A program made the position numbers and the translations under genes. 64,000 nucleotides of DNA from Arenimonas terrae (GTDB lineage Bacteria > Pseudomonadota > Gammaproteobacteria > Xanthomonadales > Xanthomonadaceae): contig NZ_SMDR01000003.1 in the NCBI RefSeq assembly GCF_006265115.1, forward strand, positions 407,837 through 471,836, written 5' to 3'. The notes beneath the pieces are model-generated. The model was not told where the DNA came from, made no database searches, and was given only the letters and a program-made list of their open reading frames with translations. Positions 56,713 through 64,000 of this stretch are shown here, piece after piece. Every line of letters starts with the position of its first letter. Within the stretch, counting starts at the first letter, position 1.

Positions 56713-58518
56713 CTAGTCGCTTGCCGGTCCGCCCTGGGTCGCGATCCAGGTGTCCATGCGCTGCTCGAGCACCGACAGCGGCAGCGCGCCGTCGGCCAGC
56801 AGCGCATCGTGGAAGGCGCGCAGGTCGAACTGGTCGCCCAGCACCGTCTCGGCGCGCGCCCGCAGCTCGCTGAGCTTGAGCTGGCCGATCTTGTAGGCCA
56901 GCGCCTGGCCCGGCGTGCTGATGTAGCGGTCGACCTCGTTGGCGATGTCGAGTTCGGCCTTGGGCGCGTTGGCGGCGAAATAGTCGATCGCCTGCTGGCG
57001 CGACCAGCCCTTGGAATGCAGGCCGGTGTCCACCACCAGGCGCACCGCGCGCCACATGTCGTAGGCCAGCTGGCCCATGCGGTCGTAGGGGTCGGCGTAC
57101 AGGCCCATGTCGTAGCCCAGGCGTTCGGCGTACAGGCCCCAGCCTTCGATGAAGGCGGTGAAGCCGCCCTGGCGGCGGAACATCGGCTGGTCGGGCATTT
57201 CCTGGGCCAGCGAGATCTGCAGGTGGTGTCCGGGCACGGCCTCGTGCAGGGACAGCGCCATCATTTCCCAGCGCGGCCGCGACTCGGGCTTGTACAGGTT
57301 CACGTAGTAGTAGCCCGCGCGCAGGCCGTCGCCGGACGGGCGCTGGTAATACGCCGTGGTGGTGTCGGGCGCGGTCTCCGCCGGGATCGGGATCACGCCG
57401 TAGGGCGTGCGCGGCAGGGTGCCGAACACCTTCACCAGCTCCGGGTCGATGCGCCGGCTGAGCGCGCGGTATTCGGCCAGCAGGGCCTGCGGGTCGGTAT
57501 GGAAGAATTTCGGATCGGTGCGCAGGAAGGTGAAGAACTCCGCCAGCGTGCCCTTGAAGCCGACCTCGCCCTTCAGCTTCTCCATCTCGCCGCGGATGCG
57601 CGCCACTTCCTTCAGCCCGATCTGGTGGATCTGGTCGGCGCTCAGGTCGGTGGTGGTGTAGCGGCGCGCCAGGTGGTCGTAATAGGCGCGGCCGTCGGGC
57701 AGGTCGCCGGTGGCCACCGAGTCCGGCGCGCCGGGCAGGTAGTCGCCGTTGAAGAAGGTCTCGAAACGCTGCAGGGCCGGCAGCACGACCTCGGCCACCG
57801 CGGCGCGGCCTTCGGCGCGCAGGCGGGCCTGTTCGTCCGCGGACAGCGCCGGGTTCATGGTGCGGAAGGGCGCGTAGAAGCTGCTCTCTTCGGGCGTGGC
57901 CACACGCTGCGCGGCGATCTGCGCCGGCACCCTCGACAGCACCGCCTTCGGCGGCACCCAGCCGGAGGCCAGGCCTTCGCGCAGGCGTTCGATCATCTGG
58001 TCCATGGCCGGGCCGTAGGCGCGCAGGCGGGCGATCCAGTCGGCGTAGTCCTTGGCGTTCTCGAAGCGCAGTGCCGGCGCCAGGTTCACCGCCATCAGGT
58101 GCGGGCCGCTGCGCTGGTCCACCAGCATCAGGTCGCTGCGGAAGGCGTGGCCGGCGATCTCGGTTTCCAGCTGGCGGCGGTAGATGGCGTGGTTGAGCTG
58201 GTCATCGGGCGAGAGGCCGGCCGGGTCGATCGCCAGCAGGGCCGCGAGCGAAGCGCGGGTCGCGGCCTGTTCGCGCTCGCGCGCCTGCGCCGAGAAGTCG
58301 CCCAGGCGGTCGTTGTAGCGGCGGTCGCCGAGGAAGCTGGCCATGATCGGGTTCTCGGCCAGCTGGCGCTCCCAGTCGGCGTCGAACAGCGCGCGCAGCC
58401 GCGCCGCGTCGTCGGCCACCGCGGCGCCGGCATCGGCGGCGGGTACGGCCCAGGCGGAGGGAACGAGGCTGGCCAGGGCCAGGGCCAGCGCGCCGGCGCG
58501 CAGGGAAGGTCGGGTCAT
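56713..58518 (-). CDS. DUF885 metallopeptidase-like protein, exported
   Basis: 601 residues with a signal peptide (1-24). The zinc signature is ALSLHEAVPGHHLQISLAQE (HExxxGHH type), followed by QGGFTAFIEGWGLYAERLGYDMGLY with the third ligand glutamate and a late YISTPGQALAYKIGQLKLSELRARAE. These are standard for DUF885 proteins, which are distantly related to M32/M3-type peptidases. It probably degrades peptides in the periplasm. Its substrate is unknown. Confidence 0.9.
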   Translation of the reverse strand: MTRPSLRAGALALALASLVPSAWAVPAADAGAAVADDAARLRALFDADWERQLAENPIMASFLGDRRYNDRLGDFSAQAREREQAATRASLAALLAIDPAGLSPDDQLNHAIYRRQLETEIAGHAFRSDLMLVDQRSGPHLMAVNLAPALRFENAKDYADWIARLRAYGPAMDQMIERLREGLASGWVPPKAVLSRVPAQIAAQRVATPEESSFYAPFRTMNPALSADEQARLRAEGRAAVAEVVLPALQRFETFFNGDYLPGAPDSVATGDLPDGRAYYDHLARRYTTTDLSADQIHQIGLKEVARIRGEMEKLKGEVGFKGTLAEFFTFLRTDPKFFHTDPQALLAEYRALSRRIDPELVKVFGTLPRTPYGVIPIPAETAPDTTTAYYQRPSGDGLRAGYYYVNLYKPESRPRWEMMALSLHEAVPGHHLQISLAQEMPDQPMFRRQGGFTAFIEGWGLYAERLGYDMGLYADPYDRMGQLAYDMWRAVRLVVDTGLHSKGWSRQQAIDYFAANAPKAELDIANEVDRYISTPGQALAYKIGQLKLSELRARAETVLGDQFDLRAFHDALLADGALPLSVLEQRMDTWIATQGGPASD

Positions 58519-58553
58519 GCGGTGTCTCCGGATTCGGGAAGCGGGGATGGGAA

Positions 58554-59312
58554 TCAGGGGTCGGGTGTGCGGCCGACGCGCAGCGACAGCGGCCAGGACA
58601 CCGAGCGGGTCGCTTCAGGCTCGCCCCAGGCGGCAGCGAAGTCCCCGGCCAGCTCACCCACGGCGTCGCGGCCGGTCTCGCGCAGGTACTTCTGGCTCGC
58701 CGACCAGCTGCGCAGGTAGGCCAGGTACTGCGTAAGCGTCCAGTCCAGGCGCATGGTGAAACGCGGCACGTCCGAGATCGGTTCGAAGGGGAAGGGCAGC
58801 TCGCGGTAGCCGTTCTCGACGTGGCGGCGCTCCGGCGGCCAGTAGGCGTCGCCGAGCCTGATGTCGTAGAGCTCGCGGAACACCGCATCCACGGCCTCGT
58901 CGACGTGGGTGAGGCCGTAACACCAGAGCGCGATCACGCCGCCGGGACGCAGCACCCGCGTGGCCTCGGCGCAGAAGCGCGCGTGGTTGAACCAGTGGTA
59001 GGCCTGGGCGACGGTGACCAGATCGGCGCTGTGGTCCGGCAAACTGCAGCGTTCGGCCGGCTCGACCCGCCAGTGGATGCGCGCGTCCGGCGGCGCCTGC
59101 GCGATCTGCTCGTCGCTGGGGTCGCTGGCGTGCACGCGCTGGAAGTGATGCGCCAGCGCCAGGCTGGCCTGGCCGTTGCCGCAGCCCGCGTCCCAGGCCA
59201 GCTCATGGTGTTGGCAGGTTTCCGACAGCCAGTCGAACAGGGCGGCGGGATAGGTCGGCCGGGCCGCGGCGTAGTCGGCCGCGTGGCGCGAGAAATGATC
59301 CTTGAAGGTCAT
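58554..59312 (-). CDS. Class I SAM-dependent methyltransferase
   Basis: 252 residues. The nucleotide-binding motif I is ELAWDAGCGNGQASLALAHHF (about 38-58). HASDPSDEQIAQAP gives the acidic residue that holds the ribose, and DLVTVAQAYHWFNHARFCAEATRVLRPGGVIALWCYG covers motifs II and III. The AQAYHWFN variant and N-terminal KDHFSRHAADYAAARPTYP are typical of a group annotated as ubiquinone/trans-aconitate-type methyltransferases. The substrate is not evident. It ends 35 bases before the DUF885 gene on the same strand. Confidence 0.87.
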   Translation of the reverse strand: MTFKDHFSRHAADYAAARPTYPAALFDWLSETCQHHELAWDAGCGNGQASLALAHHFQRVHASDPSDEQIAQAPPDARIHWRVEPAERCSLPDHSADLVTVAQAYHWFNHARFCAEATRVLRPGGVIALWCYGLTHVDEAVDAVFRELYDIRLGDAYWPPERRHVENGYRELPFPFEPISDVPRFTMRLDWTLTQYLAYLRSWSASQKYLRETGRDAVGELAGDFAAAWGEPEATRSVSWPLSLRVGRTPDP

Positions 59313-59372
59313 GGCCGCTCCCGTGGATGCAGGGTCGCAGGATCTTATCGTTCCGGACGTGGGGCCCGCGCC

Positions 59373-59918
59373 TTACTGCTGCAGTTCGCGCCAGGCGCCG
59401 GGCGCCAGGCCTTCCAGCCGGTGGGGGCCGACGGCGATGCGCAGCAGGCGCAGGGTCGGCAGGCCGACCGCGGCGGTCATGCGCCGCACCTGGCGGTTGC
59501 GGCCTTCGGTGATGGTCAGTTCGATCCAGCTGTCGGGCACCGTCTTGCGGTGCCGCACCGGCGGATCGCGCGGCCACAGCCAGTCGGGCGCGCCGACCAG
59601 CACCTGGGCCTTGGCCGGGCGGGTCGGGCCGTCGGCCAGGGTGACGCCGGCGCGCAGCTGGGCCAGGTGTTCGTCGCCGGCCTGGCCTTCGACCTGCACC
59701 AGGTAGGTCTTGGGCCAGTGGAACTTGGGCGAGCTGATGCGGGCGATCAGCGGGCCGTCGTCCGACAGCAGCAGCAGGCCTTCGGAATCCTGGTCGAGCC
59801 GGCCCGCGGCGTAGACGCCGGGCGGCAGGGTGAATCCGGCCAGGGTCGGCCGCGGCGGCACCGTCTTGTCGGTGAACTGGCAGAGCACGCCGTAGGGTTT
59901 GTTGAAGGCCAGGAGCAT
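59373..59918 (-). CDS. rluE: 23S rRNA pseudouridine synthase RluE-type
   Basis: 181 residues from ATG 59918, MLLAFNKPYGVLCQFTDKTV. The catalytic loop is AAGRLDQDSEGLLLLSDDG, where the aspartate of RLD attacks the uridine. KTYLVQVEG, ELTITEGRNRQVRRMTAAVGLPTLRLLRIAVG and the short length without an S4 domain match RluE, which modifies U2457 of 23S rRNA. No SD is seen. TACACT lies exactly 6 bases before the ATG, so the message may be leaderless. Confidence 0.9.
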   Translation of the reverse strand: MLLAFNKPYGVLCQFTDKTVPPRPTLAGFTLPPGVYAAGRLDQDSEGLLLLSDDGPLIARISSPKFHWPKTYLVQVEGQAGDEHLAQLRAGVTLADGPTRPAKAQVLVGAPDWLWPRDPPVRHRKTVPDSWIELTITEGRNRQVRRMTAAVGLPTLRLLRIAVGPHRLEGLAPGAWRELQQ

Positions 59919-60003
59919 TCGGCCAGTGTACGCCCCCGTGAGAAACTCTGCCCTTGCCACCGCTCCTGCCACGCCCCGCGTGGCGCCCCGACTGGAATCC
60001 CGC

Positions 60004-61764
60004 ATGGCCACCGAACACCCGCTGCGCCGCCTCGGCGGTTTCGCCCGCCCCTACCGCCGCAATGCCGTGCTGGCGACCGTGTATTCGGTGCTCAACAAGA
60101 TCTTCGACGTGCTGCCCGAGCTGCTGATCGGCGTGGCGGTGGACGTGGTGGTGAACCAGCAGGATTCGTTCCTGGCGAAGTTCGGCCTGCCCGACCCGCT
60201 GCACCAGCTCTACGTGCTGGTGGCGCTGACGGTGGTGATCTGGGTGGCGGAATCGGTGTTCGAATACCTGTACGCGCTCAAGTGGCGCGGCCTGGCCCAG
60301 GACCTGCAGCACGCGCTGCGCCAGGCGGCCTACGGCCACCTGCAGAAGCTGCCGCCGGCCCTGATCGAGCGCGAACGCAGCGGCCGGCTGATGGCGCTGA
60401 TGAACGAAGACGTCAACCAGATCGAACGTTTCCTCAACACCGGCGCCAACGACCTGATCCAGGTCGTGGTGAGTTCGCTGCTGGTCGGCGGCGTGTTCTT
60501 CGTGCTCACCGCCGACCTGGCGGCGCTCGCGATGCTGCCGATCCCGCTGATCCTCATCGGCGCGTTCTGGTTCCAGAAGCGGCTGGCGCCGCGCTACGCC
60601 GCCGCGCGCGAGGCCGCTGCCACCGTGTCGGCGCGGCTCAACAACAACCTGGCCGGCATGGCGACCATCCAGGCCTACACGGCAGAGGACTTCGAGGCCG
60701 ACCACCTGCGCCAGGCCAGCGACGGCTTCCGCGCCCGCAATGCCGAGGCGATCCGGTTTTCGGCGGCGATCACGCCGGTGATCCGCATGGCGATCCTGGC
60801 CGGTTTCGTCGCGACGCTGCTCTACGGCGGCGTGCTAACGCTGCGCGGCGAGCTCGGCGTCGGCAGCTATTCGGCGCTGGTTTACCTGACCCAGCGCCTG
60901 CTGTGGCCGCTGACCCGCCTGGCCGACATGACCGACCTCTACCAGCGCGCGATGGCCTCGGTGAACCGCGTGATGGACCTGCTGGACACGCCGGTGCCCG
61001 AGCGCGGCAACGCGCCGCTGCCCGGCAAGCCGCGCGGCGAGCTCGGCTTCGAAGGCGTGGGCTATGACTACGACGGCCGCCCGGCGGTGCAGGGCGTGTC
61101 GCTGCAGGTGCCGGCGGGGCAGACGGTCGCGCTGGTAGGCGGTACCGGCGGCGGCAAGAGCACGCTGCTGAAGCTGCTGCTGCGCTTCCTGGACCCGGCG
61201 CGTGGTCGCATCACCCTCGATGGCGCGGACCTGGCGCAGGTTGATCCGACGGCGCTGCGGCGCGCGGTCGGCTATGTCGCCCAGGAGCCCTTCCTCACCG
61301 ACGGCACGGTCGCCGACAACATCGCCTACGGCGAACGCGCACCGGACCGCGCCCGCGTCGAAGCGGCCGCGCGCGCCGCCGAGGCGCACGATTTCATCGC
61401 CGCAATGCCCGGCGGTTACGACAGCCCGGTGGGCGAACGCGGCGGCCAGCTCAGCGGCGGTCAGCGCCAGCGCATCGCCCTGGCGCGCGCGCTGTACCGC
61501 GATCCGGCGATCCTCGTGCTGGACGAGGCCACCTCGGCGGTGGACAACGAAACCGAAGCGGCCATCCAGCATTCGCTGGCGACCGCGGCCCGCGGCCGCA
61601 CCACGCTCGTGGTCGCGCACCGCCTCAGCACCGTGCGCCACGCCGACGCCATCCACGTGCTCGACGCCGGCCGCATCGTCGAATCCGGCACCCACGACCA
61701 GCTGGTCGCGCGCAACGGCGCCTATGCTGCCCTGTGGCGCCTGCAGACCGGCGAGTCGGCATGA
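60004..61764 (+). CDS. ABC exporter, fused permease and ATPase (MsbA/ABCB-like)
   Basis: 586 residues. Six membrane helices (about 20-320) with the coupling segment LQKLPPALIERERSGRLMALMNEDVNQIERFLNTG, then an ATPase domain: Walker A VALVGGTGGGKSTLLKLLLRF, Q-loop VGYVAQEPFLTDGTVADNIAYG, signature QLSGGQRQRIALARAL, Walker B ILVLDEATSAVD and switch VVAHRLSTVRHAD. It works as a homodimer or heterodimer exporting lipids, drugs or peptides; the cargo is unknown. ATG 60004 is the natural start. It diverges from rluE. Confidence 0.92.
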   Translation: MATEHPLRRLGGFARPYRRNAVLATVYSVLNKIFDVLPELLIGVAVDVVVNQQDSFLAKFGLPDPLHQLYVLVALTVVIWVAESVFEYLYALKWRGLAQDLQHALRQAAYGHLQKLPPALIERERSGRLMALMNEDVNQIERFLNTGANDLIQVVVSSLLVGGVFFVLTADLAALAMLPIPLILIGAFWFQKRLAPRYAAAREAAATVSARLNNNLAGMATIQAYTAEDFEADHLRQASDGFRARNAEAIRFSAAITPVIRMAILAGFVATLLYGGVLTLRGELGVGSYSALVYLTQRLLWPLTRLADMTDLYQRAMASVNRVMDLLDTPVPERGNAPLPGKPRGELGFEGVGYDYDGRPAVQGVSLQVPAGQTVALVGGTGGGKSTLLKLLLRFLDPARGRITLDGADLAQVDPTALRRAVGYVAQEPFLTDGTVADNIAYGERAPDRARVEAAARAAEAHDFIAAMPGGYDSPVGERGGQLSGGQRQRIALARALYRDPAILVLDEATSAVDNETEAAIQHSLATAARGRTTLVVAHRLSTVRHADAIHVLDAGRIVESGTHDQLVARNGAYAALWRLQTGESA

Positions 61765-61824
61765 GGTTCGCACCCCGTTGACGATCGCCACCGCCACACC
61801 CTCCTTTCCCGACCGAGAACTCCG

Positions 61825-63132
61825 ATGACCCTGCGCCCACTGATTGCCGCCTTGCTCGTCGCCGCCGCGATCCACGCCACCGCCGCGACGACCCCGACCG
61901 GCGGCGCGCAGAGCGACAACACCCGCCTGATCACCGCCGACCGCCTGCTCGACGTGCGCAGCGGCCGCTGGCTGGACAACGTCTGGATCCTGGTGCGCGA
62001 CGGCCGCATCGCCGACATCGCCCACGGCCCGGGCGCGATGATCGTCACGACGGACACGCCGGTCATCGACCTCAAGGGCTACAGCCTGGTGCCCGGCCTG
62101 ATCGACATGCATGTGCACCTTGACAGCGACCCCAGCTACGGCGGCTACACCCGCCTGCAGTTCGGCGACCGCTTCTGGTCGGTGCTGCAGGTCAAGCACG
62201 CGAAGGAAACCCTGGACGCGGGCTTCACCACCGTGCGCAACCTCGGCTCCGGCGCCTGGAACGACGTCGGCCTGCGCCAGGCGATCGACGAGGGCAAGCT
62301 GCAGGGCCCGCGCATCGTCAGCGCCGCCTACAGCTTCGGCGCCACCGGCGGCCACTGCGACAGCACCTACTTCCCGCCGTCGATGGAGCAGCGCAAGCCC
62401 TACAACGCGGACAGCCCCGAAGCCGCGCGCCACAGCGTGCGCGAGCTGCGCAAGTACGGCGCGCAGGTGATCAAGATCTGCGCCACCGGCGGCGTGTTCT
62501 CGCGCAACACCGAACCCGGCCAGCAGCAGATGCGCGAGGACGAAATGCGCGCTGCGGTCGAGGAAGCGCACCAGTGGGGCCTGCCGGTTGCCGCGCACGC
62601 GCACGGCAGCAGCGGCATCAACGCCGCCATCCGCGCCGGCGTGGACACGATCGAACACGCGAGCCTGATCGACGACGAAGGCATCGCCCTGGCGAAGAAA
62701 CACGGCGCCTGGCTGTCGATGGACATCTACAACACCGACTACACCCAGGCCGAGGGCGCGAAGAACGGCGTGCTCGAGGACAACCTGCGCAAGGACCGCG
62801 AGATCGCCGAGGTGCAGCGGCAGGGCTTCAGGCGCGCCCACGCCGCTGGCGTGCGCATGGTCTACGGCACCGACGCCGGCGTGTACCCGCACGGCCAGAA
62901 CGGCCGTCAGTTCGCAGTGATGGTGCGTTACGGCATGACGCCGCTGCAGGCCATCCAGTCGGCGACGGTGAACGCGGCCGAAGCGCTGCAGCGCAAGGAC
63001 GTCGGTGTGGCCGAGCTCGGGCGGTACGCCGATCTTGTCGCCGTCGCCGGCGACCCCACCGCCGATGTGCGCCTGCTCGAAGCCGTGCCGGTGGTGATCA
63101 AGGGCGGCGAGATGGCCAAGGACGCCCGCTGA
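61825..63132 (+). CDS. Exported metal-dependent amidohydrolase (imidazolonepropionase/prolidase-like)
   Basis: 435 residues with a signal peptide (1-21). The amidohydrolase metal site begins VPGLIDMHVHLDSDP (HxH). KICATGGVFS carries the bridging lysine, and LPVAAHAHGSSGINAAIRAGVDTIEHASLIDD supplies two further histidines. MVYGTDAGVYPHGQNG holds the catalytic aspartate. This set is typical of periplasmic dipeptidase-like members (Xaa-Arg or Xaa-Pro type). The exact dipeptide substrate is unknown. It is the last ordinary gene before the cassette region. Confidence 0.9.
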   Translation: MTLRPLIAALLVAAAIHATAATTPTGGAQSDNTRLITADRLLDVRSGRWLDNVWILVRDGRIADIAHGPGAMIVTTDTPVIDLKGYSLVPGLIDMHVHLDSDPSYGGYTRLQFGDRFWSVLQVKHAKETLDAGFTTVRNLGSGAWNDVGLRQAIDEGKLQGPRIVSAAYSFGATGGHCDSTYFPPSMEQRKPYNADSPEAARHSVRELRKYGAQVIKICATGGVFSRNTEPGQQQMREDEMRAAVEEAHQWGLPVAAHAHGSSGINAAIRAGVDTIEHASLIDDEGIALAKKHGAWLSMDIYNTDYTQAEGAKNGVLEDNLRKDREIAEVQRQGFRRAHAAGVRMVYGTDAGVYPHGQNGRQFAVMVRYGMTPLQAIQSATVNAAEALQRKDVGVAELGRYADLVAVAGDPTADVRLLEAVPVVIKGGEMAKDAR

Positions 63133-63487
63133 GGCCCGGGGGAGAAGGCAGGAGGGGCAGGGGCTGCGCGCCCGGCGCTGACTCGCCAGGATGAACGACC
63201 CGCTCCTCCCCAGCGAAGCGACCTCGGCCGGCAGGAGCGGCGACGTGGACGTGAATTCGGTTCGAATGGCGGCGAAAATCACGCCAAGTGATGTAGCAAC
63301 GCGAGGCCAGATATACCCACGCCCACGCTCCGATAACCAGATATCCGTCGTTCGCGCTCGATAGCGCCGAATTCCGGAGACGCTCCTACCCCCCGTCCGT
63401 CGGGTAATGCGTTGATGGACCGCAGGATTTCTCTTGACCGCGACGACGGGCTCGGAGAACCATACGGTCATATGCCTCGTTTGAGAG
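63133..63487. other. Intergenic stretch without a supported gene
   Basis: About 355 bases between the amidohydrolase and the first cassette junction. Base composition falls towards the right. I see no integrase remnant in either strand by eye, no SD-preceded family-like frame, and no terminator. A 57-codon open frame (63191-63364) lacks an SD and any recognisable motif. GCAGGAGCG (63231-63239) and CGCTCCTAC (63381-63389) are weakly inverted. If this is the attI side of an integron, the cassette promoter would lie here, but no clear one is seen. Confidence 0.5.
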
Positions 63488-63505
63488 GCCTAATAGGCGT
63501 TAGGC
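63488..63505 (+). other. Integron-type recombination junction ahead of the first cassette
   Basis: GCCTAATAGGCGTTAGGC. GTTAGGC (63499-63505) fits the integron core site GTTRRRY where IntI cuts. It is preceded by GCCTAAT, so that GCCTAA and TTAGGC form a compact dyad. No attC-like stem loop lies to its left, so it may be an attI core or a collapsed attC. The first cassette ORF starts 5 bases after it, as is usual for cassettes. Confidence 0.6.
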
Positions 63506-63509
63506 TTCA

Positions 63510-63872
63510 ATGAGCGCATGGAAAGCGGCAACTCTACTTGTGGTACTGCACGCCCTGTTCGGAGCAGCCTTTGGCGTGTTCATGGACAATCCAGTCGCCG
63601 ACATGGTGCTCCAGGTCATCCAGATTGTTCTAATGGCTGGCGTTATATTTGCTTGGGCAAGCCTGGACGCAAGAGCAGAGGGAAAGTCGCTCGGAACCGC
63701 CCAAGGAGTTTGTCTAATCCTGTTTGGCTACTTTGCCGTTCCGTTCTACCTCGCCTCTTATCGGCAGACTGCCAACTGGTTGCGCTGGACCGGCAAGGGC
63801 CTAACAATCTTTGTTGCGTGCACAGGGGCATTCATGTTGGCCGCCGCTGCCTCATCAGGCATGCTGGCCTAA
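63510..63872 (+). CDS. Integron cassette ORF: small four-helix membrane protein
   Basis: 120 residues of unknown function. Four hydrophobic helices are visible (about 5-23, 28-50, 63-82 and 93-117), with a short charged loop SLDARAEGKSLGTAQG between the second and third. Base and codon use is clearly less GC-rich than the neighbouring chromosome genes, a sign of transfer. The stop codon TAA lies inside the R'' end of the attC site, an arrangement typical of cassettes. The ATG at 63510 is 5 bases after the recombination junction; an SD is not obvious. Confidence 0.75.
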   Translation: MSAWKAATLLVVLHALFGAAFGVFMDNPVADMVLQVIQIVLMAGVIFAWASLDARAEGKSLGTAQGVCLILFGYFAVPFYLASYRQTANWLRWTGKGLTIFVACTGAFMLAAAASSGMLA

Positions 63873-63922
63873 CTAGTCATTCAAGCCGACGCCTTCGGCG
63901 CGGCTTAACTCAGGCGTTAGAC
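63867..63922 (+). other. attC site (59-base-element type) of an integron cassette
   Basis: The 56 bases run from R'' GCCTAAC (63867-63873, matching RYYYAAC) to R' GTTAGAC (63916-63922, matching GTTRRRY). Between them, AAGCCGACGCC and GGCGCGGCTT pair across a TTC loop with one unpaired-type position, the folded-strand signal that IntI recognises. This geometry is specific for integron cassettes. It separates the four-helix cassette from the next one. Confidence 0.85.
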
Positions 63923-63924
63923 CA

Positions 63925-64000
63925 ATGAAGCTGCGGACCGGCCTGACAATCTGGATCTACTTCTCCAGTCTCATCGCGCTTGCGGTGAGCGCAGGCCATC
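63925..64000 (+). CDS. Second integron cassette ORF (partial, runs off the right edge)
   Basis: The frame opens at ATG 63925, 2 bases after the R' GTTAGAC of the attC site, and reads MKLRTGLTIWIYFSSLIALA then VSAGH before the window ends. The N-terminus looks like a membrane helix or signal sequence. Nothing else can be said. Its position directly after an attC makes a cassette gene likely. Confidence 0.55.
   Translation, partial: MKLRTGLTIWIYFSSLIALAVSAGH

Noticed and set aside
63191..63364. 57-codon open frame between the amidohydrolase and the cassette junction
   Set aside because: No SD at a proper distance, no recognisable motif, and average length for chance in this composition.
63231..63389. 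Weak inverted repeat GCAGGAGCG / CGCTCCTAC as a mobile-element end
   Set aside because: The arms are only 9 bases with one mismatch and 140 bases apart; there is no transposase and no target duplication.
63133..63487. Integrase (intI) remnant
   Set aside because: I looked on both strands for the tyrosine-recombinase segments expected (e.g. an HxLRH-type box) and found none. Absence by eye is not proof.

Overview
The window is GC-rich chromosomal DNA from a gammaproteobacterium, most likely family Xanthomonadaceae/Lysobacteraceae (Lysobacter, Luteimonas or a relative). Three things point there: the origin block rpmH-rnpA-yidC-mnmE / dnaA-dnaN-recF-gyrB, the tonB-exbB-exbD-exbD set next to pdxJ as known from Xanthomonas, and the protein sequences of DnaA and GyrB. 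No rRNA, tRNA or CRISPR array was seen.

Region 1 (1-8860) is a pectin-use locus: the end of a pectin methylesterase, a pectate lyase, a FAH-family hydratase-like enzyme, a three-part TRAP transporter, a LacI-family regulator, kduI and kduD. An identical 12-base element, AATGACACCGGT, lies in the divergent pectate lyase/hydratase promoter and in front of kduI. It is the best candidate operator for the LacI protein. A REP-like hairpin closes the locus, and a secreted cupin faces it.

Region 2 (8980-20059) is mixed: an SLC13/RCK permease, two tandem Crp/Fnr paralogues with a repeated, partly palindromic DNA motif, small stress-type membrane proteins (DUF3309, GlsB), a PA0069-type radical SAM protein, cardiolipin synthase, a beta-propeller diguanylate cyclase, and pdxJ.

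Region 3 (20076-27092) holds the TonB energising system with three ExbD paralogues (the third behind a terminator), a TPR protein, and a translationally coupled pair made of an inactive transglutaminase/7TM protein and an ATP-grasp ligase.

Region 4 (27215-37652) is the replication-origin neighbourhood. gyrB, recF, dnaN and dnaA run leftwards and rpmH, rnpA, yidC and mnmE run rightwards. DnaA boxes lie both in the dnaA-dnaN gap (candidate oriC) and upstream of dnaA.

Region 5 (37659-63132) is envelope and housekeeping: lipoproteins (one carrying a TonB C-terminal domain), three ABC exporters, an M50-like membrane protein, ferredoxin-NADP reductase with a duplicated 3' end, an adenylate cyclase, TatD, HrpB, a histone H1-like protein, a DUF885 peptidase, RluE and an amidohydrolase. 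Region 6 (63488-64000) is the start of an integron gene-cassette array: one complete cassette with a recognisable attC site and the beginning of a second. No integrase gene is visible inside the window.

Starts were set by family alignment from memory, start codons and Shine-Dalgarno (SD) sequences. Functional calls rest on recognised motifs, not on searches.
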